Below, piece by piece: positions 52,715-61,990 of a stretch of DNA of 64,000 nucleotides (position 1 is the first letter of the stretch; each line of letters begins with the position of its first letter). Under the pieces are notes generated by a model that searched no databases, had not been told where the DNA came from, and saw nothing but the letters and a program-made list of their open reading frames with translations. Position numbers and translations under genes: made by a program. Origin of the DNA: JAKQDH01 sp029558835. GTDB lineage: Bacteria > Planctomycetota > Phycisphaerae > UBA1845. Location of the stretch: positions 1-64,000 of the forward strand of contig DAOQSN010000007.1 of NCBI GenBank assembly GCA_035356615.1, read 5' to 3'.

Positions 52715-54874
52715 CTACTCCGAAAGAATAATCCGCGCGTCGGCCACTACCGCCCCCGTCCCCTCGGCGTAGACGATCAACGGGTTGATGTCCAGTTCCT
52801 TGATCTGCGGCAGGTCCGTGACCAACTGACTGAGGCGTCCCAGGCAGTCGGCGATGGCCGGCAGGTCCGACGGCGCCTCGCCTCGGACGCCCTCCAGCAG
52901 TCGATACGAACGGATGCCGCGGATCATCTCGCCCGCCATGCCCCCGCGGATCGGCGCCAGGCGGAACGATACGTCGCGCAGGGCCTCCGTGTAAATTCCA
53001 CCCAGGCCGAACATGAGCAGCGGCCCGAAGCGAGGGTCGCGCGTCATACCCAGGATGATCTCTTTGCCCGGCGGGAGCATCTTCTGGACCAGAACGCCCC
53101 AGATCTCGATGTCCTTGCCCAGCTTCGCCTGCACCGAGGCGATCATGCCGTTGTACGCCTGGCGGACCGCCTCCGCGTCGCGTAGGTTCAGCCGCACGCC
53201 GCCCACGTCCGTCTTGTGCAGGATCTTGGGGCCCGAGATCTTCATAACCACCGGATACCCCATCTGCTCACTCGCCTCCGCCGCCTCGTCGGCCGTGCGG
53301 GCCAGGCGATACGGCACCAGCGGGAACCCGTAGTGCCCCAGTGCCTCCAGCGCCTGCAACTCAACCAGCCGCGTCCGCCCCGCGTCCAACTCCGCCGCGA
53401 AGAGCCGCTCGACCGCCTCGCGCCGGCAGTCAAACTGCTGATACGGCTGCATCGGCGCCCGTACCCACTCGGCGTAGCGGGACTTGGCCGCCAGAGCCCG
53501 CATCGCGTCTTCGGGAAACGTGAAGGTCGGCACGCCGTGGCGCTTCAATACGGTCACCGCCTCCGCGATGTCCGCCAGCCCCATCAGGCACGCAACCACC
53601 GGTTTACCGCAGTAGCCGCGAATCTCACCCACCACGTGGGCGATCTGGGCCAGGTCCGTCATCATCTGCGGCGTCACGATGACCACGACCTGCTCCGTGC
53701 CCTCGTCCGCGGTGACGGCATCCAGCGCAGCCCGGTACCGGTCGCTCTTGGCATCCCCGATGACGTCCACGGGGTTCTTCAGGCTGGCCGTGGGCGGCAA
53801 CTGGAAACGCAGCGACTTGACCGTGTACTCCTGGAACTTCGTGAGCTCCATCCCGTTGCGAATGCAGGCGTCGGTGGCCATGATCCCCGGGCCACCGGCA
53901 TTGGTCACCACGGCCGTGCGCCGACCCCGCGGCAACGCCGCATCGCCGAACACTTCCGCGTAGTCGAACAGCTCCTTGACGGATTCCACGCGGATGACGC
54001 CCGCCTGGCTCATGATGGCCTCGTACACCTCGTCCGAGCCGGCGAGCGAGCCGGTATGGGACGCGGCGGCCGCCGCACCCTGCGCCGTCCGGCCGGTCTT
54101 GATGGCCAGCACCGGTTTCGGCTTGGGCCCGTGGGTAATCTGGTTGACGGCCTCCACGAACGCCTGTCCGGCCGACAGCTCCTCGATGTACATCAAGATG
54201 ACGTTCGTTTGCGGATCGCTTGCCAGGGAGCGCAGTAGATCAATCTCGCTGATGTCCACCTTGTTGCCAAAACTTATAAACCGCGAGAACCCCATGCCGA
54301 TGCCCTTGGCGTAGTCCAGCAGCGCGGTGCACAGGGCCCCGCTTTGCGAGATCAGCCCGAGGTTGCCGGCCGCCGGCATCTCGCGGGCAAACGTGGCGTT
54401 CATGCACACGTGGGGGGCCGTGTTGATCACGCCCAGACAGTTGGGCCCCAGGATCGACAACCCGCGCTCCTGCGCCAGGGCCTTGAGCCGACGCTCACGC
54501 TCGACACCCTCGCCGCCGATCTCCTTGAAGCCGGCCGTAATGACGACGAAGTGCTTCGTGCCGTGCTCGGCCGCCTCGCGCACCACATCTTCCACCGCTC
54601 CGGCCGGTACCACGAGCACGGCCAGGTCGACCTCCTCGCCGATCTGGGACAGACGTGGCGTGCAACGGCAACCGAGAATGCTCTTCGCCTTCGGATTGAT
54701 CGGGTACACAACGCCGGTGAAACCGCCGTAGATCAGGTTGCGCGTGATCGCGTGCCCCACGGAGCCCGGCGTACGCGACGCACCCACCACCGCGATCGAG
54801 CGCGGCGCAAACAGCGGTTCCAGGTCCCGCGGCGCCGTCGCCCGTGCCGCTTCCACGGTCGAAGTCTGCGACAT
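52715..54874 (-). CDS. ADP-forming acetyl/acyl-CoA synthetase (NDP-forming)
   Basis: A protein of 719 residues combining alpha and beta parts. ATG 54874 has GGGAG upstream at about 10 bp; the longer ORF overlaps the surface-protein gene. Residues 20-160 are the CoA-binding Rossmann domain (SIAVVGASRTPGSVG). Residues about 165-460 are the ligase domains with the phospho-His motif SHTGSLAG (His273). The C-terminal 220 residues are an ATP-grasp domain (EALGHYGFPLVPYR, MKISGPKILHKTDVGGV). It interconverts acyl-CoA, ADP and Pi with acyl acid, CoA and ATP, conserving energy. It lacks the GNAT domain of the Pat acetyltransferases that share this scaffold; the GNAT is on the neighbouring CoA transferase instead. 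Confidence 0.9.
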   Translation of the reverse strand: MSQTSTVEAARATAPRDLEPLFAPRSIAVVGASRTPGSVGHAITRNLIYGGFTGVVYPINPKAKSILGCRCTPRLSQIGEEVDLAVLVVPAGAVEDVVREAAEHGTKHFVVITAGFKEIGGEGVERERRLKALAQERGLSILGPNCLGVINTAPHVCMNATFAREMPAAGNLGLISQSGALCTALLDYAKGIGMGFSRFISFGNKVDISEIDLLRSLASDPQTNVILMYIEELSAGQAFVEAVNQITHGPKPKPVLAIKTGRTAQGAAAAASHTGSLAGSDEVYEAIMSQAGVIRVESVKELFDYAEVFGDAALPRGRRTAVVTNAGGPGIMATDACIRNGMELTKFQEYTVKSLRFQLPPTASLKNPVDVIGDAKSDRYRAALDAVTADEGTEQVVVIVTPQMMTDLAQIAHVVGEIRGYCGKPVVACLMGLADIAEAVTVLKRHGVPTFTFPEDAMRALAAKSRYAEWVRAPMQPYQQFDCRREAVERLFAAELDAGRTRLVELQALEALGHYGFPLVPYRLARTADEAAEASEQMGYPVVMKISGPKILHKTDVGGVRLNLRDAEAVRQAYNGMIASVQAKLGKDIEIWGVLVQKMLPPGKEIILGMTRDPRFGPLLMFGLGGIYTEALRDVSFRLAPIRGGMAGEMIRGIRSYRLLEGVRGEAPSDLPAIADCLGRLSQLVTDLPQIKELDINPLIVYAEGTGAVVADARIILSE

Positions 54875-54879
54875 AACAG

Positions 54880-57800
54880 TTACTCCCTCGAACCCCGCAA
54901 CGTCGTCCGCTGCCTCACCAGAAACAGACCACACAGCATCAGGCCGGCCATGCCCAGCGTACCGGAGCCGCAACGCCCGCCGGCCGACGGACCCGGCTCC
55001 TCCTCCCGCGGCTCGATCGTTGTCACGGCGTCGGCCGGCGAGGGCGCCTCTTCCACATTGCCCAGCCGGTCCCGCGCAATAGTGTAGAATCGGTATGATC
55101 GGCCGACTTCACCCGTGAAGTCACCAGAAGCCGCGCTCGTTCGATCAAGCCAGATGACGTACGGGCCGCGATCCGTCGCCACGTACACTGTGTAATCCCA
55201 CACACCCACTCCGGCATCGCTGCCCGACCACGCCACCGTGAACTCCGTCTGCGTAGTCGCAGCCGCCAGGGGTACCACGGCCGACGAGGGGGCGTCCATG
55301 TCCAGTGTGTGCACAAGCTCCGGGGTGACGATGGGATCGTTGGTGTCGAAGACGATGGACGCCTGATTGCGGATGGCCGTACCCGAGGGCACATCGTCCC
55401 GCACGCGAATCGAGAACTCCACCCAGCCCTCGCCCTCCGGCGGGTCCACGTTGGGCGGCAGGCCGATTCCGGTGAAGGTCAGCACCAGTCGTCCGGTAGT
55501 CTCGTCGAGCTCGTACGTCAGCACGTCCCGGTGACTGCTGGAGCCGAGCTCGAAGCTCGAGTAATCAAAGGACGCGCTCAACAGGTCCGTGATCGTGACG
55601 GTGCGAGCGGCCGCCGTCGCCTCAGGCAGGTTCTCAAAGTGTATGGTGTAGCCGATGGTCTGCGGGCCGGCGAGATACCCGTCCAGCCCCGTATGGGACA
55701 CCTTGTCGTTCGGATCAAACGAGAACAGCCCATCAAAGCCCAGGAGGGTCTTGAGCAGGTCGTAACAGGACTTCAGATCCGACACCGTCCCAAAGACGAC
55801 GTTCCACAGCGGCATCGCCTCCGGAATCAGTGCCCGCACGGCCAATTCGCCGACCGCCTTGGCGACCATTTCGGTGAGCTTCGCCGCCCCGAAGTCCCGG
55901 AGCGTGCCCACCATGACGTCGCCCATGACCTCGTTCACCTGCCCCGGTTGCACCTGATATCCGCGCCGGGAGAGCTCCGTGTGGAGGTTCTTCACCAGGG
56001 CGTCGGCCACCGTGCACAAGTCACCGATCGCACTCTCGCGCGTCGCGGACTTGGCCGTGCTGCTGTCGACACTCTCCAGGAAGCCAACCGTGGTTTCCAG
56101 TTCGACGTCCCACGTGGGCGGCGGACGATCCGCGGGCCCCGCCACGACCAGATAGAACGTGTAGAAACCACGCGGCACGAGCCGCCCGATCCATACATAT
56201 TCCGGCCGCTCGGCGGTCGCCGTGGTGTACTCCGTGTCGATCTGATCCGCCCCACCCACGACGGCTGCCGGCAGTTCCACCTTGTACTGCGTCCCAGCGG
56301 TTAGCGCGAGCGTGACGATCAGGTCCGTAAGGTCCACGTTGCCGGTGTTCTCGACGCGGATCTTCAGACGGGCATCCTCACCGGCGGCGAGCTGCGCCCG
56401 GCCGACGAAATCCACACCGGCCGCGACGCGCCCGGGCTCAATCCGGAACGCGTCGTCGAGGCGCCGCGCGCCATCCGGCGCCGTGAAGATCACGTCACAG
56501 GCGCCCACTCCCCGCCCGGTCAAATCGAAGCGCGCCTGCAACACGCCCGCTTCGAGGGTCACGTCGTACCCACTAATCGCCTCCCCGCCCGCCGACACGA
56601 GGGCCACTTGCGTTCCCGTCACGAAGCTACCCAGGAACCGCACGGTCACCTCGCCGTCGTTCCCGCCCCGGTCCGGGACCACCTCACCCAAGTGCGTACT
56701 CAGCTCCAGGTTGACCGCCAGAGCACCCGACGAGCCGGCCGCAATGTAGATCTTGCGGCCGTCCGGTGTGATGATCATCTCGTGGTTGTTGTAGGAGCCC
56801 AGACCGAACCAGCCCGTGGCCTCCGGCAGGTCGATCCCCGTCAGACCGTTGCGGGGATCATCGTCCAGGTCAATGAACTGGTAATCCACGCCGCTGGCGA
56901 CCACGATGCCCTCGCCGCCGTAAGTTGCCTGCTCGGGATCGTTGTAGGACCGGGCGAAGCCCTCATAGAAGAGAAACGCACCGGTCGGAGTGCGGACGAA
57001 CATCTCCGGACTGAAGGCGCTGTACGCGTCGAAGGGCAGTGACCGCACCGTGCGCTGCGTCACCGTATCCCAGACGTTGCCGCGGGAGTCGAAGAGCAAG
57101 CTCCCGTCGCCCGACAGCTCCACACGGGTTGCGCCCGGCTCAAACACCGCGGCGGGCATCTCGAAGACGGTGAAGGTCAGCCCGGCCGACGTCGGCCCGG
57201 CGCCGATGCCCGCCACCACCTGCAAGCCCGCGATGGACGGCCAGAACTCAATCTCCTCGCCGACCACGTACAGACGATCGCCGTCCGGACTGACGGTGAT
57301 CCGGCGGGCACGCAGGAAGTCGGCCTCCCAGGTCGGGTGGGCCGGCAGCAACCCGTCCACGTCGCTTGTCTCCGGCAGCGTGTCTATCCACTCCACGCCG
57401 GCGGCCGTCACGCGGAGGACGAAGATGTCCCATTCGGACGCCACGTAGATGTACTGTCCGTCCGGCGTCACCACCATCGGGCCCCGATACCACGCCCAAG
57501 GCGCCTCGAGCGTGGCGACCGGCGCATAAGTACGCGGGTCCAGTTCGTAGAAGGCGTAGTCCGTGTTGACGAAAAGCCGGCCGTCGGAGCTGAAAGCGAT
57601 CCCCCCGATGAAGCCATCGTCCGGCAGTTCGATGGTGGCCGCCAGCGTGTCGGTCGCCACGTCAATCACCGCAATCCGCCGGTACGCGTCACCGAGCAAT
57701 ACCCGGGCGCCATCGGGAGACACCGCGAGGGTGTCCCACTCCCCATCGGCGGGCACCGGCAGATAGGCGACGGTACTGCCCGCCAGCGGGTGCTGCGCCG

Positions 57801-57891
57801 CGGACGCCCCCACGGTGCAGCAGCCGCCATACAGGAACGCTACCGCAAGAAGAACGCCCCGCCCGGAAGGCAATACACACCGGAGCGGCAT
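54880..57891 (-). CDS. Large surface protein with beta-propeller and C-terminal anchor
   Basis: An exported protein of 1003 residues, GGGAG 8 bp before ATG 57891. A signal peptide covers about 1-32. Residues 45-400 are propeller repeats (DTLAVSPDGARVLLGD, MIITPDGRKIYIAA). Middle domains are beta-sandwich-like, one of them a DUF11-type repeat (LKIRVENTGNVDLTDL). Near residue 720 lies FDPNDKVSHTGLDGYLAG, a motif common in planctomycete extracellular proteins. The C-terminus is a sorting-type anchor (Gly-Gly-Arg-Cys-Gly, a hydrophobic helix, then RQRTTLRGSR), like the GlyGly- or MYXO-CTERM kinds. The stop is 5 bp before the synthetase start, so it appears to be cotranscribed with CoA metabolism genes. 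Confidence 0.8.
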   Translation of the reverse strand: MPLRCVLPSGRGVLLAVAFLYGGCCTVGASAAQHPLAGSTVAYLPVPADGEWDTLAVSPDGARVLLGDAYRRIAVIDVATDTLAATIELPDDGFIGGIAFSSDGRLFVNTDYAFYELDPRTYAPVATLEAPWAWYRGPMVVTPDGQYIYVASEWDIFVLRVTAAGVEWIDTLPETSDVDGLLPAHPTWEADFLRARRITVSPDGDRLYVVGEEIEFWPSIAGLQVVAGIGAGPTSAGLTFTVFEMPAAVFEPGATRVELSGDGSLLFDSRGNVWDTVTQRTVRSLPFDAYSAFSPEMFVRTPTGAFLFYEGFARSYNDPEQATYGGEGIVVASGVDYQFIDLDDDPRNGLTGIDLPEATGWFGLGSYNNHEMIITPDGRKIYIAAGSSGALAVNLELSTHLGEVVPDRGGNDGEVTVRFLGSFVTGTQVALVSAGGEAISGYDVTLEAGVLQARFDLTGRGVGACDVIFTAPDGARRLDDAFRIEPGRVAAGVDFVGRAQLAAGEDARLKIRVENTGNVDLTDLIVTLALTAGTQYKVELPAAVVGGADQIDTEYTTATAERPEYVWIGRLVPRGFYTFYLVVAGPADRPPPTWDVELETTVGFLESVDSSTAKSATRESAIGDLCTVADALVKNLHTELSRRGYQVQPGQVNEVMGDVMVGTLRDFGAAKLTEMVAKAVGELAVRALIPEAMPLWNVVFGTVSDLKSCYDLLKTLLGFDGLFSFDPNDKVSHTGLDGYLAGPQTIGYTIHFENLPEATAAARTVTITDLLSASFDYSSFELGSSSHRDVLTYELDETTGRLVLTFTGIGLPPNVDPPEGEGWVEFSIRVRDDVPSGTAIRNQASIVFDTNDPIVTPELVHTLDMDAPSSAVVPLAAATTQTEFTVAWSGSDAGVGVWDYTVYVATDRGPYVIWLDRTSAASGDFTGEVGRSYRFYTIARDRLGNVEEAPSPADAVTTIEPREEEPGPSAGGRCGSGTLGMAGLMLCGLFLVRQRTTLRGSRE

Positions 57892-58006
57892 GGTCGAATC
57901 TCCCTGAACGTACTCTGACGCGTCCCCACGCCCTCACCCTGAGGAACAGAGGGAGGATCGCATCGGCCAAGCCCACCATCCCCCCCCGGCCCGGAGTACA
58001 GGCACC

Positions 58007-59896
58007 TCAGCCGCCCGCCGCCCTGGATCGGGTCGCGAACGGGATGCGCAGCGTGTACGCCCCGTCCTCCATTTCGGTATCGATCGGGAACCCGGTGCTC
58101 TGGAACACGCGCAGCATACCGATGTTCTCCGCCAGCACGTCGGCCGTGAACCCGGCGATGCCGTTCTCCTGGGCTGCTTCCACCAGGACCCGGATCATAT
58201 GCTTCCCGATGCCTTTGCCCTGCCAGTCGTCGCGGACCAGGAAGGCCGCGTCCGCGTAGTTCGTACGCGGGTTGTTGCGGTAGTGCGCGATGCCGATGAT
58301 GTCGGCGTCCTCGTCCGCGGACACCAGCGCCACCAGCGCCATGTCCGATTCGTAGTCGACGCGGAGAAACTCCTGAAGCTGCTCATGCGGCATCGCCTTG
58401 ACGTACCGGAAGAACCGGAAATGAACCGATTCCGTCGACAGCCGGTAGAACATGTCGCGCAGCCGCCCCTCGTCCGTCAGCTTCAGCGGCCGCAGGAACA
58501 CCCGCGACTCATCCTTCAGGTCGACCCACTGCTCCAGCCTCTCCGGGTAGAGCGGCGTCCGCACGGGCAGTTCGATCTGGTCCGCGTAGACCAGATGACG
58601 CCCTTTCGCCTCGGCCAGCAGCCACGGCCGAAACTTCGGGTGGGCAATGTGGATCAGCGCCAGCGCCCGCTCCCGAATGCTCTTGCCATGCAGATAGGCC
58701 GCGCCGTATTCCGTCACGATGTAATGCACGTCCCCCCGACTGGTGACCACGCCCGCCCCCTGCTTCAGGTAGGGCACGATGCGTGAGAACACCTCGCCCT
58801 CGGCCGTGGAGGGCAGCGCAATGATCGGCTTGCCCCCCTTGGACCGGGCAGCCCCCCGTGTGAAGTCCACCTGCCCGCCGATGCCGCTGTAGAACATCGG
58901 ACCCAGCGAATCCGCGCACACCTGCCCGGTGAGATCAACCTCGATCGCCGAGTTGATCGAGATCATCTTGTCGTTCTGAGCAATGATGAACGGGTCATTC
59001 GCATACTCGGTCGGATGGCACTCGATCATCGGGTTATCGTGGGCGAAGTCGTAAAGCTTCCGGGAACCCATCATGAAGCTCATCACGATCTTACCCGGGT
59101 GCAGCGTCTTGGCGGAGTTGTTGATGACCCCTTTCTGGATCAGCGGGATAACCCCGTCGCTGAACATCTCCGTGTGAATGCCCAGGTTCTTGAAACCACC
59201 CAAGTAGTGCAGCACGGCGTCGGGGATCGTGCCGATGCCAAGCTGGAGCGTGGCCCCGTCCTCGATGAGCCCGGCGATATGTCGGCCGATCCGCTCCGCA
59301 ATCTCGTCCGGTGCGCCCTGCGGCGCCTCCAGGACGGGCCGGTCGCTCTCGACCAGAAGGTCAATGTCATCCACGTGTATGAAGCAGTCGCCAAGGACGC
59401 GGGGAAGCTGCCGGTTGACCTCCGCCACCAGGTACCGCGCCGACTCCGCCGCCGGCTTCACGATATCACACGACACGCTGTAGCTGCAGAAACCGTGCTC
59501 ATCCGGCGGGCTGACCCCGATGAACGCCACGTCGATCACCACCCGCCGGGTACGGAAAAGACGAGGAATTTCCGACAGGAAGATCGGCGTGTAGTCCGCC
59601 CGCCCCTCCGCCACGGCCGAACGCACGTTCGGACCGATAAAGTACGCATTGTGCCGGAAACGACCCCCGAGCCGGGGTTCAGCATAAGCGGCCACGCCGA
59701 GCGTGAGGATGTGCACGATCTCCGTGTCGCTCAGATCCTCCCGCCCGGACAGCGCCTCGACCAGCGTCTGGGGCTCACCGGCGCCGGAGCCGATGAACAC
59801 CCGCTGTCCGTGCTTCACGCAGGCGACCGCCTCACGGGGGGACACAAGCTTGGCGGCGTACCGCTCCTGCCACGGTCTCGCGGTCTTCGAGTTCAT
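58007..59896 (-). CDS. CoA transferase/acetyl-CoA hydrolase fused to GNAT acetyltransferase (2)
   Basis: A paralog of the 50816-52708 gene, 629 residues from ATG 59896 (GGGA upstream). The catalytic Glu is Glu243 in HTEMFSDGV; GTIPDAVLHYLG stands for the nucleotide loop. The GNAT domain (about 465-620) has AAFLVRDDWQGKGIGKHMI as the acetyl-CoA loop. Residue differences between the two are spread throughout, so the duplication is old. It is about 115 bp upstream of the surface-protein gene on the same strand and probably heads the operon. The two copies may form a heteromer or act on different acids. Confidence 0.85.
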   Translation of the reverse strand: MNSKTARPWQERYAAKLVSPREAVACVKHGQRVFIGSGAGEPQTLVEALSGREDLSDTEIVHILTLGVAAYAEPRLGGRFRHNAYFIGPNVRSAVAEGRADYTPIFLSEIPRLFRTRRVVIDVAFIGVSPPDEHGFCSYSVSCDIVKPAAESARYLVAEVNRQLPRVLGDCFIHVDDIDLLVESDRPVLEAPQGAPDEIAERIGRHIAGLIEDGATLQLGIGTIPDAVLHYLGGFKNLGIHTEMFSDGVIPLIQKGVINNSAKTLHPGKIVMSFMMGSRKLYDFAHDNPMIECHPTEYANDPFIIAQNDKMISINSAIEVDLTGQVCADSLGPMFYSGIGGQVDFTRGAARSKGGKPIIALPSTAEGEVFSRIVPYLKQGAGVVTSRGDVHYIVTEYGAAYLHGKSIRERALALIHIAHPKFRPWLLAEAKGRHLVYADQIELPVRTPLYPERLEQWVDLKDESRVFLRPLKLTDEGRLRDMFYRLSTESVHFRFFRYVKAMPHEQLQEFLRVDYESDMALVALVSADEDADIIGIAHYRNNPRTNYADAAFLVRDDWQGKGIGKHMIRVLVEAAQENGIAGFTADVLAENIGMLRVFQSTGFPIDTEMEDGAYTLRIPFATRSRAAGG

Positions 59897-60423
59897 GAAT
59901 CCGGTTCCCTGAGACTGAGGCCACCACCAAGGTGCGGACCGGGTGACTCCCGGAAGGCCCACCGGTAGACGCCCGCCGAAGGCCGCTTGCTTCCGGTCCG
60001 GCGGCCCAATGGATCGACTGACCTAACGCCTGGCCCTCCGGCCACAACCGCGAGGCCCGCGCGTCAGGCATAGCCCCACGCCGAGCCCCCGGCAAAGGGA
60101 GCAATCGGCGTGCCGTACCCCTCCTTCGCCATATTTAACCCGCCCTCACCTGCCGACGTTTAGTTGGCGAGAAGGGCGCATACGCACCACGTCCGACAGG
60201 AACCTCATCGCCAGTAGCGCCCTGCCCCGTTCACGCAAGTATGCGTATGCACCTATCCCGCTGTGGCCGAGGAGGCTCACGGCCAGGGGCGCAAGCCGAG
60301 CACCCGACATCGCCACACTGCCCACCGGGCCTTGCCACCGCACACCGGCAAAGTCCCGCGCGACCGGCACCGCGGGCGGTTTTCATTGAACCCCCCGCTA
60401 CAACGGGTGCCGATCCTAACCCC
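59897..60423. other. Divergent intergenic region, no gene seen
   Basis: About 527 bp between the CoA transferase start and the sulfotransferase start. The sulfotransferase frame is open far upstream (to about 60241), but the protein motif start is at 60424. No repeat of the families described was recognised. Confidence 0.4.
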
Positions 60424-61269
60424 ATGCTGACCAGGAAGCAGCAGGTTCAGAAAACGTGGCGGCGGGTCGCGTTGCGATTGCGCGCCCCGGCCGGGACTGC
60501 CGTGCCTCTCTTCATCCTCGGGGCACAGCGGTCGGGTACCAACATGCTTCTCGACGTGCTGCAGCCTTGCCCCTGGACCGAATGCTACAACGAGACCGAC
60601 GAGGAGGCGTTCGACAACTACGTCCTGCACCCGGCCGACGTCGTGCTGCGCCTCATCCGGCGCTCGCATGCGCGGGTGGTCGTGTTCAAGCCCATCTGCG
60701 ACAGCCAGAACGCCCGCACTTTGCTCGACCTGCACCCGCGTGCCCGAGCGGTCTGGATCTACCGTCGCTGGCCGGACGTGGTCAACTCGGCCTTGCGCAA
60801 CTTCACCGAGCACAACCGCTACCTGCACTACATGCTACACGAACCGCGGGTGGCGCGCTGGCGGCTACAGAACGTCGATGCCCAGTGCCTGCAACTGGTT
60901 GAACGCTTCTACAAACAGGGCGTTTCCGAGGCCTCCGCCCGGGCGCTCATCTGGTACCTGCGCGTGTACCAGTACTTCCAACAGGACTTGCCCTCAGACC
61001 CCCGGACCATGCTGCTCAGCTACGAACAGACTGTGCAGGAACCCCATGCGCACCTCCCCCGCCTCTTCGCCGCGTGCGGCTTGAGCTACGAGGAGCGTTT
61101 CGCCCGACCGCTGTTCACAACGTCAGTGGGCCGGCACGCCGCGCCGGAAATCGACCCCGAAATCGCCGCGCTCTGCGATGAAATGTACGCCCGGCTGGAA
61201 GCGGCGTGTGCCGCGTCGCACCCTCCAGGTTTGCCCGAAAGGGCTATGTCCTGCGTCGCAGTCCGTTAG
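60424..61269 (+). CDS. Sulfotransferase-family protein
   Basis: A protein of 281 residues. The longer open frame from 60241 adds a Pro/Arg-rich stretch without homology signs, so ATG 60424 is chosen in spite of a weak ribosome binding site. The 5'-phosphosulfate binding loop is FILGAQRSGTNML (about 30-42) and the 3'-phosphate part is WIYRRWPDVVNSAL (about 111-124), both of the PAPS sulfotransferase fold. It would transfer sulfate from PAPS to a carbohydrate or other acceptor. Planctomycetes often encode such genes alongside sulfated polysaccharide use. Acceptor unknown. Confidence 0.82.
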   Translation: MLTRKQQVQKTWRRVALRLRAPAGTAVPLFILGAQRSGTNMLLDVLQPCPWTECYNETDEEAFDNYVLHPADVVLRLIRRSHARVVVFKPICDSQNARTLLDLHPRARAVWIYRRWPDVVNSALRNFTEHNRYLHYMLHEPRVARWRLQNVDAQCLQLVERFYKQGVSEASARALIWYLRVYQYFQQDLPSDPRTMLLSYEQTVQEPHAHLPRLFAACGLSYEERFARPLFTTSVGRHAAPEIDPEIAALCDEMYARLEAACAASHPPGLPERAMSCVAVR

Positions 61270-61348
61270 CTCAACCCTGGAGCCCCACCGAAAGCGAGCG
61301 GGCCCCGTGCACGTTCCCGGACGACGTGGAGACGTGCGTGCGACGGGT

Positions 61349-61741
61349 TCACGCCTCGCCGAGGGCCTCGGCCGCCCGATCCACGTCGGTCACGCTGAGC
61401 ACCAGGATGCCGGCCGCTTCCTCGCTGCTGCTGCCGTACACGTAGTTGATGTTGACGCCGGCCTTCGCCAACGTCCCCGTAATCTGCGCCAGGACACCGG
61501 GCCGCGGGGGCGGCTCCAAGACCAACACATGCTGGCTGAGGAAGTGGTAGGCGTCGTGCTCCAGGGCGGTCTTGGCCGCGGCGATCGGCTTGACGACCAA
61601 CCGGACCCAGCCGCACTCGCCGTTGTCCGACAGCGCAATCGCCTCGATGTTGACCTTCGCCTTCTTGAGACTCGTGCAGAGTCTGGCCAGCGCTCCCGGC
61701 TTGTTGTCGAGACTCACACAGAACTGCGTTGTCTTCGGCAT
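61349..61741 (-). CDS. Tandem ACT-domain protein
   Basis: A protein of 130 residues starting at ATG 61741 (GGGAG upstream). Two ACT domains follow each other: LDNKPGALARLCTSLKKAKV (about 10-55) and PPPRPGVLAQITGTLAKAGVNI (about 75-125). ACT pairs bind amino acids and regulate enzymes; free-standing ones often regulate amino-acid or acyl-CoA pathways. It lies about 250 bp downstream of the zinc-ribbon gene on the same strand, with repeat A copy 5 between them. Confidence 0.82.
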   Translation of the reverse strand: MPKTTQFCVSLDNKPGALARLCTSLKKAKVNIEAIALSDNGECGWVRLVVKPIAAAKTALEHDAYHFLSQHVLVLEPPPRPGVLAQITGTLAKAGVNINYVYGSSSEEAAGILVLSVTDVDRAAEALGEA

Positions 61742-61823
61742 GGCACAACTCCCGTCACGTGCTGAAGTCTCCCCACGGCCCACTCCCGCATCTCAAGCGG
61801 ACCCGGTACCAGGGCGACCAGCA

Positions 61824-61919
61824 GGGTGGCACGCCCAAGCCGAAGGCGCCGGCATGCTGCAGAAGACGGCCTTTCGCTCGCAGCGGAGCATGGCGGCGCT
61901 ACGCTTGGCCATGCCACCC
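61824..61919 (-). repeat. Palindromic repeat family A, copy 5 (hairpin inverted)
   Basis: The arms are in the opposite order to copies 1-4: it begins GGGTGGCACGCCCAAGCCGA and ends GCGGCGCTACGCTTGGCCAT then GCCACCC. The flank TTTCCCTATTGCGTAG still lies on the right, so only the hairpin is flipped, not the flank. Confidence 0.75.
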
Positions 61920-61990
61920 GCTTCCGGCTGGTGCTTTCCCTATTGCGTAGAGCGATTCAGTGACACCCTTAAGCATTGGGGGCGCCACCG

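Noticed and set aside
61270..61348. Short region between sulfotransferase and ACT genes considered as bidirectional terminator
   Set aside because: No clear symmetrical hairpin with T-tract on either strand.
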